Source: Thiohalobacter thiocyanaticus
GTDB taxonomy: Bacteria; Pseudomonadota; Gammaproteobacteria; Thiohalobacterales; Thiohalobacteraceae
Direction: 5' to 3'
Assembly (NCBI RefSeq): GCF_003932505.1
Contig: NZ_QZMU01000001.1
Coordinates: 992,001-1,056,000, forward strand
Length of the DNA stretch: 64,000 nt
Below, piece after piece: positions 38,237 to 48,850 of the stretch (position 1 is the stretch's first letter; the number at the start of each line of letters is the position of its first letter). The notes under the pieces are model-generated. The model saw only the letters and a program-made list of their open reading frames with translations, made no database searches and had not been told where the DNA came from. The position numbers were made by a program, and so were the translations under genes.

Positions 38237-38452
38237 ATGACAGGGAATGAGTTGCTGCAGCGACTGAGGCGGCTCGGTCGCAGGCAAGGGAAAGCTGTTC
38301 GCTTCGAGCCGCATGGAAAGGGCAGTCATGGCCGGCTGTACTTCGGGGAGCGGTTTACCACCATGAAAGACCGCCGGAAGGAAATCGGCAAGGGCCTGCT
38401 CAAGGCCATGTGCACGCAACTCGGCATTCACCCCGACGACCTGCAGGAGTAA
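38237..38452 (+). CDS. hicA: HicA-type mRNA interferase toxin
   Basis: This 71-residue protein has the HicA double-stranded-RNA-binding-like fold: NELLQRLRRLGRRQG, then FEPHGKGSHGRLYFGE with the likely catalytic His31, and a C-terminal helix LLKAMCTQLGIHPDDL. HicA cleaves mRNA and tmRNA and is neutralised by HicB. The open frame runs upstream from 38021, but that part is repeat and operator DNA; the ATG at 38237 gives the usual length. It precedes hicB by seven bases. Confidence 0.85.
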   Translation: MTGNELLQRLRRLGRRQGKAVRFEPHGKGSHGRLYFGERFTTMKDRRKEIGKGLLKAMCTQLGIHPDDLQE

Positions 38453-38459
38453 TCAAATC

Positions 38460-38897
38460 ATGCGTTATATGTACCCCGTGACGGTGGAACAGGATGAGGA
38501 AGGTCGCTACCTCGCTGTCGCTCCGGACGTCCCGGAAGCCCTCACGGACAGCGAGACGCCGGAGCAGGCCCTGCGCGAGATGAGCGACGCGCTCGGGGCG
38601 GCCCTGGCGGGCTACGCCAAGGCGGGGCAGGCGCTTCCCGCCCCCTCGGCAACCGGTACCGATGTCCATTGGGTACCTGTCGCGCCTCTCGTGGCGGCAA
38701 AGCTGGCCCTGAGATCGGCGATGCGTGAGCAAGGCATCTCGAACGTCGCACTCGCGCAGCGCCTTGGCCTTTCGGAAGGTGCCGTACGCCGCCTTGTCGA
38801 TCCCGATCACAGTTCCCGGCTGGACGGCGTGATCATGGCTCTGACCGAGTTGGGCCATGAACTGATCATTGAGGACAGAAAACAGACCGCGGCGTAA
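38460..38897 (+). CDS. hicB: HicB-type antitoxin with helix-turn-helix
   Basis: The 145-residue antitoxin has an N-terminal HicB partial RNase-H-like fold (MRYMYPVTVEQDEEGRYLAV, APDVPEALTDSETPEQAL) and a C-terminal Cro/HTH domain (ISNVALAQRLGLSEGAVRRL near residues 92-111). It binds HicA and probably the palindrome upstream. It converges on dinB, with the two stops adjoining at 38897/38898. Confidence 0.87.
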   Translation: MRYMYPVTVEQDEEGRYLAVAPDVPEALTDSETPEQALREMSDALGAALAGYAKAGQALPAPSATGTDVHWVPVAPLVAAKLALRSAMREQGISNVALAQRLGLSEGAVRRLVDPDHSSRLDGVIMALTELGHELIIEDRKQTAA

Positions 38898-40258
<1,361 letters not shown>

Positions 40259-40259
<1 letters not shown>

Positions 40260-40858
40260 CAGCGGTAACTGCGCAGCTGGCCGACCACCACGCCCTGGAT
40301 GGTCACGCGCTCGGCCGAATAGACCATGGACGACAGTTCGGCGTTGGCCGGGATCAGTTCGATCATGCCGCCGCCGCAGCGCCTGAGGCGCTTGAGGGTG
40401 GCCTCCTGGCCGTCGATCAGGGCCACCACGATGTCACCGTCCTCGGCCCGGTCCTGCTGGCGCACCACCACGGTATCGCCGTCCAGGATACCGGCCTCGA
40501 TCATGGAATCGCCCACCACCTGCAGGGCATAGCGGTCCGGGCCCAGCAGGAAGTCGGCCAGGTTGAGGGTGTCCTGTCCCGGGATGGCCTCGATCGGCCG
40601 GCCGGCGGCGATCCGCCCCAGCAGCGGCAGGCTGCCGGCCGGATCGCCGGGCCCGTCCAGCACCTCCAGCGCCCGCGCCCCGTGCGGCGCCCGGCGCAGA
40701 TAGCCCTTGTCCTGCAGGCGGCTGACATAGCGGTGCACGCTGCCGCGCGAGCGCACCCCGATGGCGGCGCCGATCTCCTCCAGGCTGGGGGCATAGCCGT
40801 GCTCGGCCAGGTGACGGCGGATGAACTGCAGGGTTCTGTGTTCCTGGGGGGTCAGCAT
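40259..40858 (-). CDS. lexA: LexA repressor
   Basis: The 199-residue LexA has an N-terminal winged helix (QEHRTLQFIRRHLAEHGYAP, SRGSVHRYVSRLQDKGYLRR), the self-cleavage site Ala85-Gly86 in GRIAAGRP, catalytic Ser118 (GDSMIEAG) and Lys156 (EATLKRL). The ATG at 40858 gives the standard N-terminus; the longer open frame runs into the operator. The recognition helix differs from that of E. coli LexA, and the upstream boxes are GTTC-N7-GTTC and not CTG-N10-CAG. It is coupled to dinB. Confidence 0.93.
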
Positions 40859-40862
40859 GAAT

Positions 40863-40918
40863 GTTCTCGCTCTGTTCTCGTCTGCGATCAGAATAGAGAA
40901 CAAAACGAGAACATGCAA
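40863..40918 (-). promoter_or_regulatory. lexA promoter with two GTTC-N7-GTTC SOS boxes
   Basis: On the minus strand TTGCAT (40913-40918) and TATTCT (40890-40895) are spaced by exactly 17 bases, and that spacer is the box GTTCTCGTTTTGTTCTC. A second box (40863-40879) lies between the -10 and the ATG, in opposite orientation. Each holds GTTC-N7-GTTC, the LexA site type known from alphaproteobacteria. Binding here would block the promoter, giving autoregulation. Confidence 0.8.
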
Positions 40919-41117
40919 GCGGTGCCGCGCAACCCCGGACCCTCACCCACTGGCTCTGCGCTCCGGCCCACCCAGCGACATTCACTATAATCTACAATGT
41001 GTGTGGTAGCGCACATACCGAACGCCTTCGTGGACTGATCCTGCCAAATAAAATCAGGTCACGCAGGTCAAGGTACGCTACGCTGACCCGGCATAACACA
41101 GCAAAGGAAAGTGATCC

Positions 41118-41879
41118 ATGCCCGAACACCCCTCTCCCTGGCAGAACCATATCCTGGCCGCCCTGCCGGCCGCGGCACAGGAACGCCTGCTCCCCCATCT
41201 GACACCGGTTCCCATGCCGCTCGGCAAGGTGATATACGAAGCCGGAGACAACCTGGAGTATGTCTATTTCCCCACCGATTGCATCGTATCGCTGCTCTAC
41301 GTGATGGAAAACGGGGCATCGGCGGAGATATCCGTAGTGGGCAAGGAAGGCATGGTCGGCATCGCCGTGTTCATGGGCGGCGGCAGCACCCCGAGCCGGG
41401 CCATGATACAGAGTGGCGGTTCCGCCTACCGGCTGCCGGGGCAGCGGCTCAGGGACGAGTTCAATCATCAGGACGCATCGATGCGGATGCTGATGCTGCG
41501 CTACACCCAGGCCCTGATCACGCAGATGGCCCAGACGGCGGTCTGTAATCGCCACCACACCATCGATCAGCAACTGTGTCGCTGGATCCTGCTGTCCCTG
41601 GACCGTCTGCCGGACAACAGGTTGAGCATGACCCAGGAACTGATCGCCAACATGCTGGGGGTACGCCGCGAGGGTGTCACCGAGGCGGCCGGCAAGCTGC
41701 AGAAGCTGGGCGTGATCGAATATCACCGCGGCCATATTACGGTGCTGGACCGGCCTGCGATGGAGCGGCTGAGTTGCGAGTGTTACGCCGTGGTCAAGAA
41801 GGAAACCGATCGCCTGCAGTCCCCCCTCCCTCCGGAAGCCACAGTACCGGCACGACCACTGAACTCCCTGTCTCGCTGA
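41118..41879 (+). CDS. Crp/Fnr family transcription regulator
   Basis: This 253-residue protein has a cyclic-nucleotide-binding-like N-terminal domain (VIYEAGDNLEYVYFPTDCIVSLLYV, SVVGKEGMVGIAVFMGG) and a Crp-type HTH (LSMTQELIANMLGVRREGVTEAAGKLQKLG near residues 174-203). It lacks the FNR N-terminal cysteines. The YFPTDCIVSLL form is common in small regulators next to stress or signalling genes. AAAGGAAAG precedes the ATG. A second, divergent-in-sequence member lies at 45618. Ligand unknown. Confidence 0.88.
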   Translation: MPEHPSPWQNHILAALPAAAQERLLPHLTPVPMPLGKVIYEAGDNLEYVYFPTDCIVSLLYVMENGASAEISVVGKEGMVGIAVFMGGGSTPSRAMIQSGGSAYRLPGQRLRDEFNHQDASMRMLMLRYTQALITQMAQTAVCNRHHTIDQQLCRWILLSLDRLPDNRLSMTQELIANMLGVRREGVTEAAGKLQKLGVIEYHRGHITVLDRPAMERLSCECYAVVKKETDRLQSPLPPEATVPARPLNSLSR

Positions 41880-41894
41880 GACAGGCCCCGTGAA

Positions 41895-43262
41895 TCATTG
41901 CCGGGGAGACCTGGAGTGCAGGCCCGCACGGCTGCTCATTCCGATGCGGAAACGCCGCTGCTTGTCCTGGCTGCCGGACTTGGCGTGAAACATCGCCATA
42001 TCCGCCTTCTGCAGCAGGGTGGTCACGCTGTTGCCGTCATCCGGATAGACACTGATACCAATGCTCAAGCCGATATGTATTTCATGCCCGTCGATCAGAT
42101 GTGGCTCGGCGAGCGCGGTATGCAGCGTCTCGGCAACGCGTACCGCATCCTGCGGCTGCTCGATCTCGGCCAGCAGGATCACGAACTCGTCACCGCCCTG
42201 GCGGCTGACCGTATCCGAGGCGCGCACACACTCCGTCAGGCGTTTGGCCACCGACTGCAACAGCTGGTCGCCCACAATGTGGCCCAACGAGTCATTTATT
42301 TCCTTGAAATCATTCAGATCCAGAAAAAGCAGAGCGAGCTGTTTGTGATGCCGGTCAGCCAGGGTAATCATGCGGGAAAGGCGCTCCATCAACAGCAACC
42401 GGTTGGGCAGTCCGGTCAGATAATCATGCTGGGCCATATAGGCCATCCTTTCCGTAACGGCCCGCGACTGGCTGCTGTCATGGAAGACGATCACCGCGCC
42501 CGAGACCTTGCCATGGCGGTCGTGTATGGGCGCAGCGGAGTCTTCGATCACGGCCTCGACGCCATCGCGACGGATCAACACGCAATCCATCGCCAGCCCC
42601 ACGGTCCGATCCTGCTCGATGGCGCGCAGGGCGGGGTTCACGGCGGCCTCCCGTGTCGTGCCATCGATGATATTGAACACCTGTGCCAGCGGCTGACCCA
42701 GGGCCTCTCCCCTTGACCAGCCGGTCAAGTCTTCCGCCATCGCATTCAGGTAGGTCACATTGCCCTGCAGATCCGTGGCCAGCACGGCATCACCAATGGA
42801 TTCAAGCATGACCCGGGAACGTTCCTTTTCCTCGAACAGGGTCTCTTCCGCGGTACGCAGCACCTGTTCAGCCGCCTTGCGGTCGGTGACATAGCGCAGG
42901 GCACGCGGCAACCAGTAAGCGTCGGCATGCTCCTTGGGGAGATAATCGTGAGCCCCGTGCTGCACCGCCCGACGGGCGGTTTCCTCATCGCTGTCCGCTG
43001 TCAGGACCAGGATCAGGGCATCGGGAGCGGCACGGAATATCCGGTCGAAGACGTCGATACCCTGGCCATCGGGCAGCACCAGGTCCAGCAGGACGACATC
43101 GACGGCTTCCTGTTCCAGCCGTTCAAGCGCATCCGCGAGACACCTCACCCAGTTGACGTTGAACGACCCATTCCCCGGGCTGGCGGAGAGCGCCGCCCGG
43201 ATCAGGCCAGCATCGTCGGCATCGTTTTCGACCAGTAGCACCTGTGTCCATGACAGGCTCAT
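41895..43262 (-). CDS. Response regulator with PAS and GGDEF domains (diguanylate cyclase)
   Basis: The 455-residue protein has a receiver domain (acidic pair in LLVENDADD, phospho-acceptor Asp60 in VVLLDLVLPDG), a PAS domain around residues 150-270 (SIGDAVLATDLQGNVTYLNA) and a GGDEF domain whose motif GGDEFVILL is near residue 355. An RxxD (RASD) five residues before the motif is a product-inhibition I-site. It should make cyclic di-GMP in response to a kinase, and this second messenger often controls type IV pili and biofilm. It converges with the Crp-like gene; only 15 bases separate the two stops. Confidence 0.92.
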   Translation of the reverse strand: MSLSWTQVLLVENDADDAGLIRAALSASPGNGSFNVNWVRCLADALERLEQEAVDVVLLDLVLPDGQGIDVFDRIFRAAPDALILVLTADSDEETARRAVQHGAHDYLPKEHADAYWLPRALRYVTDRKAAEQVLRTAEETLFEEKERSRVMLESIGDAVLATDLQGNVTYLNAMAEDLTGWSRGEALGQPLAQVFNIIDGTTREAAVNPALRAIEQDRTVGLAMDCVLIRRDGVEAVIEDSAAPIHDRHGKVSGAVIVFHDSSQSRAVTERMAYMAQHDYLTGLPNRLLLMERLSRMITLADRHHKQLALLFLDLNDFKEINDSLGHIVGDQLLQSVAKRLTECVRASDTVSRQGGDEFVILLAEIEQPQDAVRVAETLHTALAEPHLIDGHEIHIGLSIGISVYPDDGNSVTTLLQKADMAMFHAKSGSQDKQRRFRIGMSSRAGLHSRSPRQ

Positions 43263-43287
43263 AGCATTTGAAATCCTTTTCCAGAAT

Positions 43288-43612
43288 CTGTTTGGCGCGA
43301 ACCTGGTGTGGATGATCGGGTTCGTTGAATTTCAAGCCGATTTTCTCTCGCGGTGCTCGACCGGTCTGTGCGATACCGCACAGTCTTCCCCCCTGCTTTG
43401 CGACAATGTACGGTCCCGGCGATGACAGCCGCTTGTCGATTGGTTCCGCATTGAGGTATTCCGGCCATGACCAGAGGCACTCTCCTTGCCATGCCCGTCA
43501 TTGGACTGAAGTCGGCCTTCCGGGGCGTCTGTGCCTGGATGTCGGCTGACATTGGTGCTGGCTGACAGTCGGTGGACTCGGCATGGCCATTGAAGCCCTG
43601 AGTGTCGTCTGA
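43288..43612 (+). pseudogene. Duplicate of the 45.1-45.6 kb segment, with a decayed copy of the small membrane gene
   Basis: From about 43288 the sequence parallels 45103 onward: GGCGCGAACCTGGT, GGGTTCGTTGAATTTC, GTGCGATACCGCACAGTC and ATGACCAGAGGCACTC all recur in order. The small gene (ATG at 43467) has lost 39 bases between two GCCTGG copies and later one more base, so it is no longer read to the same end. It lies between the GGDEF and sigma-54 regulator genes. Confidence 0.75.
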
Positions 43613-43634
43613 CCAACGTTCTCATCAGTAACAG

Positions 43635-44993
43635 TCAGGAGGCACTGCGGAATTCCTGAGGAGTGAGTTCGTAACGCCCCAGCAGCTTGTAGAACTCGGT
43701 CCTGTTGCGCTTGGCCAGCCTGGCGGCATGGCTGACGTTGCCATTGGAAATCTTCATTACCCGTATCAGGTAATTCCTTTCGAAGCGCACTTTTTCCTCC
43801 GCAAGAGAGAGCAGGTCCCCGGAATCGCCCTTGATGGCCCGTTTCACCAGCGCCCCCGGAATGACGTGCGCAGCCGAAAGCGCAACCACCTGCTGCACGA
43901 CATTACGCAACTGGCGGACGTTGCCGGGAAAGTCGGCACTGACCAGGGCATCCATCGCTTCGCGCGAAAACCTTCTCGCACTGCGGTTGTTCATCCGCGC
44001 AAACTCTTCCAGGAACGCATTCGCCAGCATCGGGATATCTTCCCGCCGCTCCCGCAAGGGCGGAAGCTCCAGGGAAATCACCTTGAGCCTGTAATACAGA
44101 TCCTCGCGAAACTCGCCCTGCTCAACCGCAGCCTCGAGATCCCGGTTGGTGGCAGCGATGATTCTGACATCGAAAGGCATGCTTCTGATCGACCCGACCG
44201 GCCTGACCTCGCGCTCCTCCAGCGACCGCAGCAGCTTGGCCTGGACACCCAGCGGCATGTCACCGACCTCGTCCAGGAACAGGGTGCCGCCATCGGCAGC
44301 CTGCAACAGCCCCTTGTGGTCGTTCGTGGCACCGGTAAAGGCACCTTTGACATGCCCGAACAACTCGGATTCCAGCAGGTTCTCATGGATCGCGCTGCAG
44401 TTGACGGCATTGAACGGTCCGCCATTTCTGTTGCTTACCTTATGAAGGGCACGCGCCAGCAGCTCCTTGCCGGTACCGCTTTCACTCTGGATCAGGACGG
44501 TCGCGCCGCTGTCGGCCACGAGTTTGGCCTGCTGCAGCAGCTCCTCCATTGCGGGGCTTCTGCTGATAATCCCGCTGCGCCACGCCTCGACCTTCCCTGG
44601 CTTGACCGCAACGGAACAATCACGCCCGGTCTGCAGCAGGTTCGTTGTCCGTTCCACCAGTTCGTCAACGACACAGGGTTTTTTCATGAACTCGTAACTG
44701 CCCTGTCGAATGGTATCGACGGAGTCCGGCATGGCCCCTTGCCGGGTAAGGATGATAACGGGGAGAAATGGATCGCGCTTCAAGATTTCACCAAACAGGA
44801 CAATCCCGTCCAGCCCGTCCAGACGCAGACCGACGACGATCAGATCCGGCCTAAACGCATCCAGTCCGGTGATTGCAGACTGACTGTCGGAAACCAGAAG
44901 CGCATCATAACCTTCCGCCTGCAGCCGCGCTGCAGCAGACCCGAGGGGAGCTTCGTCATCGTCGACCAGTAGAACCTTACGTTGTGTGTCCAT
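43635..44993 (-). CDS. NtrC-type sigma-54 response regulator lacking the phospho-acceptor Asp
   Basis: The 452-residue protein has a receiver domain, an AAA+ sigma-54 domain (Walker [14 protein letters not shown] near residue 175, GAFTGATNDHKG near 222, [13 protein letters not shown]) and a Fis-type HTH at the end (NGNVSHAARLAKRNRTEFYKLL). The receiver keeps the acidic triplet DDD at 11-13 and Lys in MKKP, but where the phosphorylated Asp should be it reads LIVVGLRLDG, with Gly55. It is closest in layout to GlrR-like regulators. It may work without phosphorylation or through protein contact. Target genes are not evident. Confidence 0.9.
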   Translation of the reverse strand: MDTQRKVLLVDDDEAPLGSAAARLQAEGYDALLVSDSQSAITGLDAFRPDLIVVGLRLDGLDGIVLFGEILKRDPFLPVIILTRQGAMPDSVDTIRQGSYEFMKKPCVVDELVERTTNLLQTGRDCSVAVKPGKVEAWRSGIISRSPAMEELLQQAKLVADSGATVLIQSESGTGKELLARALHKVSNRNGGPFNAVNCSAIHENLLESELFGHVKGAFTGATNDHKGLLQAADGGTLFLDEVGDMPLGVQAKLLRSLEEREVRPVGSIRSMPFDVRIIAATNRDLEAAVEQGEFREDLYYRLKVISLELPPLRERREDIPMLANAFLEEFARMNNRSARRFSREAMDALVSADFPGNVRQLRNVVQQVVALSAAHVIPGALVKRAIKGDSGDLLSLAEEKVRFERNYLIRVMKISNGNVSHAARLAKRNRTEFYKLLGRYELTPQEFRSAS

Positions 44994-45102
44994 ATCTGCT
45001 TGAATCCCTTTTGTTTACAGGTTTAGCGGAATTGACAGAACCTGTGTTTGCCATTCGAAATCTTGATTTGAACCCATCCGTTATCGATGCTCCTTGGACT
45101 GT

Positions 45103-45400
45103 TTGGAGCGAACCTGGTTTGGGTAATGGGTTCGTTGAATTTCGCGCCGATTCTCTCTCGCGTTGCCGGACTGATCTGTGCGATACCGCACAGTCATCTC
45201 CCCCTGCTTTGCGTCAGTGTATGGGCCCAGCGATGATAGCCGCTGATCGATCAGGGAAACTCTGAACAATTCGTCATTGCGATGCGCGTGCCCAAGCGAA
45301 GCGACAAACTCCCCTGGGGTTCAACGCCGCGAAAATCTTTAGCCGACTGGAGTTGAATTGATCAGCTGTTCCTTAGGTTCCACATTGAGGTACCCCTGCC
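45103..45400. repeat. Second copy of the duplicated segment, interrupted by a family B repeat
   Basis: The segment before the small gene matches 43288-43466 but carries about 100 more bases from roughly 45260 to 45360, including CGTCATTGCGATGCGCG and AAAATCTTTAGCCGACTGGA, which are family B-like. The insertion therefore came after the duplication or was lost from the other copy. Confidence 0.7.
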
Positions 45401-45601
45401 ATGACCAGAAGCACTCCCCTTGCCATGCTCACCATCGGACTGATGCTGGCCTTCTGGGGCGTCTGTGCCTGGGCATCCGCCAGTACCGATATACCGCAAC
45501 TGCTTGCCTGGATGTCGGCTGACATTGGTGTCTGGCTGACGGTCGACGGACTCGGCGTAGCCATTGTCGGACTGATCGGCATGCTTCACGGTCCGGGCTG
45601 A
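45401..45601 (+). CDS. 66-residue membrane protein of unknown function
   Basis: The product has two hydrophobic helices ([19 protein letters not shown], then [19 protein letters not shown]) linked by a short polar loop containing [12 protein letters not shown]. It is probably an inner-membrane protein. I do not recognise a family. It precedes the second Crp-like gene by 16 bases, so the two may be co-transcribed. A decayed duplicate lies at 43467-43612, which supports this being a genuine gene that was duplicated with its promoter region. Confidence 0.6.
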   Translation: MTRSTPLAMLTIGLMLAFWGVCAWASASTDIPQLLAWMSADIGVWLTVDGLGVAIVGLIGMLHGPG

Positions 45602-45617
45602 CCTGAACCGCGGCGAC

Positions 45618-46322
45618 ATGACCGTACCCGGGCCAGGCCCCAACAATCGTTTGCTTGAAATCCTGCCGCGCAGGGACCGGCGGCGCTTTCTGGCAGGCTG
45701 TCAACCGGTCGAACTGGAGTTTGCCGGCATCCTGGCCGAACCCGGTGAACGCATTCGCCAGGTGTATTTCCCGACCCGGGGATTCATCTCTCTGGTGGCG
45801 CCGATCGACCACGCTGCCGGCCTGGAGGTGGGCCTGATCGGCAACGAGGGCATGCTGGGTATCTCTCTCCTCCTCGGAGTGAGGCTCGCACCGTTGCATG
45901 CCGTGGTACAGGGCGCAGGCCCGGCACTGCGCATGGACACCGCGGCATTCCTGCGGGAACTCGATCTGAGCCCGGCCTTGCGCCGCCTGCTGCAGCGCTA
46001 CCTCTATGTGGTGATTGAACAACTGGCACAGACCGCGGCCTGCACCCGTTTCCACCTGCTGGAGGCACGACTGGCGCGCTTGCTGCTGATGACACGGGAC
46101 CGGGCGCACGCGAATGAATTCCAGATCACCCATGAATTTCTGGCCTGCATGCTGGGCGTACGCCGTGTCGGCGTGACCCACGCCGCCAGCTCACTGCAGC
46201 AGCGCGGGCTGATCCGTTACCGTCGCGGGACAATCATGATTCTCGACCCTGCCGGACTGGAAGCCGCCTCCTGCAGCTGCTACGCGGCCGACAGGGCGGG
46301 CTATGCCCGGATGATGGGGTAG
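45618..46322 (+). CDS. Crp/Fnr family transcription regulator (second)
   Basis: This 234-residue regulator has a cyclic-nucleotide-binding-like domain ([39 protein letters not shown]) and a C-terminal HTH ([30 protein letters not shown]). It is related in layout to the protein at 41118 but diverged (arginine-rich, different linker). Cysteines sit at the extreme C-terminus (ASCSCYAAD). No FNR-type cluster is seen. Ligand and targets are unknown. Confidence 0.87.
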   Translation: MTVPGPGPNNRLLEILPRRDRRRFLAGCQPVELEFAGILAEPGERIRQVYFPTRGFISLVAPIDHAAGLEVGLIGNEGMLGISLLLGVRLAPLHAVVQGAGPALRMDTAAFLRELDLSPALRRLLQRYLYVVIEQLAQTAACTRFHLLEARLARLLLMTRDRAHANEFQITHEFLACMLGVRRVGVTHAASSLQQRGLIRYRRGTIMILDPAGLEAASCSCYAADRAGYARMMG

Positions 46323-46466
46323 CACGACCCGCCACAACGTCCCCACTCCAGCTTGGGCGTGGAATCAGGATGAAGTTCAGCATCAACAAAGAACAAATCG
46401 CCTAGCCAGCTGACAGCAATGTATTGTAACCGTGCACCATCGCCCTTCAGACGCACGGGCTGACAA

Positions 46467-47354
46467 CTAGGGTTGCGGGTTCTCGATGACAATCTCTACA
46501 CGACGGTTCTGCTGACGCCCCGTTGCGGTATCGTTGTTCGCGACCGGTCGGTCCATACCGATACCTGATGCGGAGAGACGCTGCGAGGCGATTCCCTGCT
46601 GCTCCAGGTAATACCTGACCGAATCGGCACGACGTTGGGACAACCCCTGGTTGTATTCGGTGCTACCGACGTTATCGGTATGTCCCTCAATCTGAACACG
46701 CCGCTCGGGATACTGGCGCAGGAAGTTCACCAGCTTGTTGAGATTGCTGTTGGCGCCGGCCTGAAGCTCAGCACTTCCGGTCGCAAACAGAACATCACCC
46801 AGCGTCAGGACCACCCCACGGTCGGTGATCTCTGCCTGCAGGGCATCGATCCTGCGTTGATACTCCTCCGCCTGCCGAGCCGCAACAGCGACCCCTTCCT
46901 GTTCTGAAATCTGCGCGGCTTCAGCTGCGCTGCGCGCTCTGGAGGCATCAGCACGGGCCTTCCCGACTTCGCGAGTGCGTGCCTCCAGCCGCGCCTCATC
47001 ACGCTCCTCACCAAGCTGGGCGCGCTGGTCTTCGGCGTAGCGGGTGGCAGCCCTGGCCTCGGCAATCGCCACCTTCCGATCCGCGATGTAGAGACGGTGC
47101 GAGGCCAGTGCCGCATCGGCTTCGGGCAACGGCTGCTCGGCAATGCGCACCGCTGCCTCCGCCTCCCTGATCTCGACCCGGGCCCGATCGGCCAGGTCCG
47201 GATCATTCTGCAGCGCAGTCAGTTTGCTGCGCACCTGCGTGGCACCTTCGGGGCTTGCCGGCGCTACGGCACATGACGTGATCACCAGCGACAGGAATGC
47301 CAGCCCGGCAAACACGGTTCCGTGCTTGATATATTGAGTTGTAAAAGTTTTCAT
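46467..47354 (-). CDS. OmpA-family lipoprotein with DUF4398-like coiled region
   Basis: This 295-residue outer-membrane lipoprotein has a signal peptide with lipobox VITSC (Cys28), a helical region rich in Ala/Arg/Glu like DUF4398 (about residues 40-165), and a C-terminal OmpA peptidoglycan-binding domain. In that domain GHTDNVGSTEYNQGLSQRRADSV and NRRVEIVIE are canonical. It links the outer membrane to murein. The ATG overlaps the stop of the upstream DUF4398 gene, so the two form a coupled pair. Confidence 0.9.
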   Translation of the reverse strand: MKTFTTQYIKHGTVFAGLAFLSLVITSCAVAPASPEGATQVRSKLTALQNDPDLADRARVEIREAEAAVRIAEQPLPEADAALASHRLYIADRKVAIAEARAATRYAEDQRAQLGEERDEARLEARTREVGKARADASRARSAAEAAQISEQEGVAVAARQAEEYQRRIDALQAEITDRGVVLTLGDVLFATGSAELQAGANSNLNKLVNFLRQYPERRVQIEGHTDNVGSTEYNQGLSQRRADSVRYYLEQQGIASQRLSASGIGMDRPVANNDTATGRQQNRRVEIVIENPQP

Positions 47355-47752
47355 TGCTGATCCCCTGTACGTCGCATTTCTTCGATAAGGGCATCGGCGC
47401 CGCGGCCCATTTCTCTGTTGATTTCCTCCGCTTTTGCGGCTTCAGTTCTCGCCGATGCGAGTTCCGCCGCGACCAGCGACTGCTGCGCGAAACGTTCTGC
47501 GTCAATCATCTTCTCGTTGTTGACGTAACCTTCTGCCTTTATCAGTTTCTGCTGTGCTTCATCGAGTTCGGCGCCCGCATACTGACGCGCACCGGCTTGT
47601 TCGGCACTGGCGATGGCCTCTCGGGCTGCGTTCAGCGATGCGGTAGGCGCCAGGGGCGCTGAAGCGCATGCACTTAACAGAACGAACGCCACAATGAGAC
47701 TCAAGGCGCCGCACACGCTGTCACTGAAGCTTCTATTGGTTGATTGATACAT
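47351..47752 (-). CDS. DUF4398 small lipoprotein
   Basis: The 133-residue protein has a signal peptide ending in LLSAC (Cys29) and an alanine-rich helical DUF4398 domain (LNAAREAIASAEQAGARQYA, ELDEAQQKLIKAEGYV). GAGGA seven bases before the ATG at 47752 decides the start over a longer frame. It is coupled to the OmpA-family gene, and both share the helical domain type, suggesting that they interact in the periplasm. Confidence 0.85.
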   Translation of the reverse strand: MYQSTNRSFSDSVCGALSLIVAFVLLSACASAPLAPTASLNAAREAIASAEQAGARQYAGAELDEAQQKLIKAEGYVNNEKMIDAERFAQQSLVAAELASARTEAAKAEEINREMGRGADALIEEMRRTGDQQ

Positions 47753-48190
47753 TTTGCAATCCTCACAGGTAGCGCAATGCGCTGACGAACCACACAACTG
47801 ACGCGGATAACGACCGGAAAAGAACATGAGACCTCCAGGCAGAATTACACCTATACCGCCCCGACCGGAATATCAAACCGCTCTTTGTCAGCTACAGATT
47901 GTCTAACTGTAGGACCTTGCGAGTATTGCATCTGTACGCCAGCGCACACACGACAGACCTTCATTCAAGCCGACGCCACCCTGACAACTCAGGCCTGACA
48001 ACGATTCTTTGATCGGCCACGTCGAAACCCATGACGAATGCCATCGCCTTCACCAGGGGGCCGGCGTAAATCCGGGCCGCTACCGGCGCGAACAGGACCA
48101 TAATGCTCCCCCGAGCGCTCTCCGAAGGACACTTACTTGAGTCGGGAGGCTCGATACTGACAAGTAACCCCACATCGCTACAGGCATGCT
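47753..48190. other. 438-base intergenic region
   Basis: It lies between divergent genes, so promoters for both should be here. A minus-strand frame from 48101 to 47961 could encode 46 residues (MVLFAPVAARIYAGPLVKAM...) with a hydrophobic start, but it lacks a ribosome site and known relatives, so I do not call it a gene. Confidence 0.5.
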
Positions 48191-48232
48191 ATGATGAGTG
48201 GCAGCCCCAGGATCAGGAAAACCGGAGTCCCT

Positions 48233-48826
48233 ATGTACACGCCCACAGCTGAACCGAATATCTATCTGCAATTGCGAAGCGAAGCCGAAACCCGGCTCGA
48301 AGCGGGTACCGCCGCGGCCAATAGCAACTGGTCCCTGGGCGCGGATGCCCTGCACCTGCTCCACCGGCTATCCAGCAACCCCCAGACCGCTGCCGACGCA
48401 CTCAAGCTGTTGCATGAACTGCAGGTCCACCAGGTGGAACTGGATCTGCAAAACGAGGAAATGCACGCCAATGAGCAGCGTCTTGTCGAAGAGGTTGCCC
48501 GTTACAAGGAGCTGTACGAGTTCGCGCCACTCGGCCACTTCCTCGTCAATCTTCAGGGCGAGATCATCGAAAGCAACCGGGCCGCCGCCAAGCTGCTCGG
48601 TGCGGGACAGGACGAATTGACAGGCGACCGTATCGATCGTTTCCTGACCACCGATAGCCGATCGGCACTGCTGAGCCTGCTGAAAAGGGTGGGAGAGGAC
48701 GGTGCCACACTGACCTGTGAAGTAACCATAGATGGCGAAGCGAATACTTCTCGACCATTACGGGTGGTTGCCAAAACTTCTCCAGACAAGCGCCGTGCAC
48801 TGTTAATCTGCTGCGAGTTCACATAA
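48233..48826 (+). CDS. PAS domain protein
   Basis: This 197-residue cytoplasmic protein has a leading helical segment with LHELQVHQVELDLQNEEMHANEQ, a linker typical of PAS kinases, and one PAS domain (YEFAPLGHFLVNLQGEIIESNRAAAKLLG). It has no output domain, so it may be a partner of the CheB-CheR-PAS protein encoded 24 bases downstream. GGAG six bases before the ATG at 48233 favours this start over 48191. Confidence 0.82.
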   Translation: MYTPTAEPNIYLQLRSEAETRLEAGTAAANSNWSLGADALHLLHRLSSNPQTAADALKLLHELQVHQVELDLQNEEMHANEQRLVEEVARYKELYEFAPLGHFLVNLQGEIIESNRAAAKLLGAGQDELTGDRIDRFLTTDSRSALLSLLKRVGEDGATLTCEVTIDGEANTSRPLRVVAKTSPDKRRALLICCEFT

Positions 48827-48850
48827 CACTCAGAAAGAGCGTTTTGTCCG

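Noticed and set aside
47961..48101. 46-residue minus-strand frame with a hydrophobic start
   Set aside because: No ribosome site, no known relatives and no coupling to a neighbour; left as unannotated intergenic DNA.
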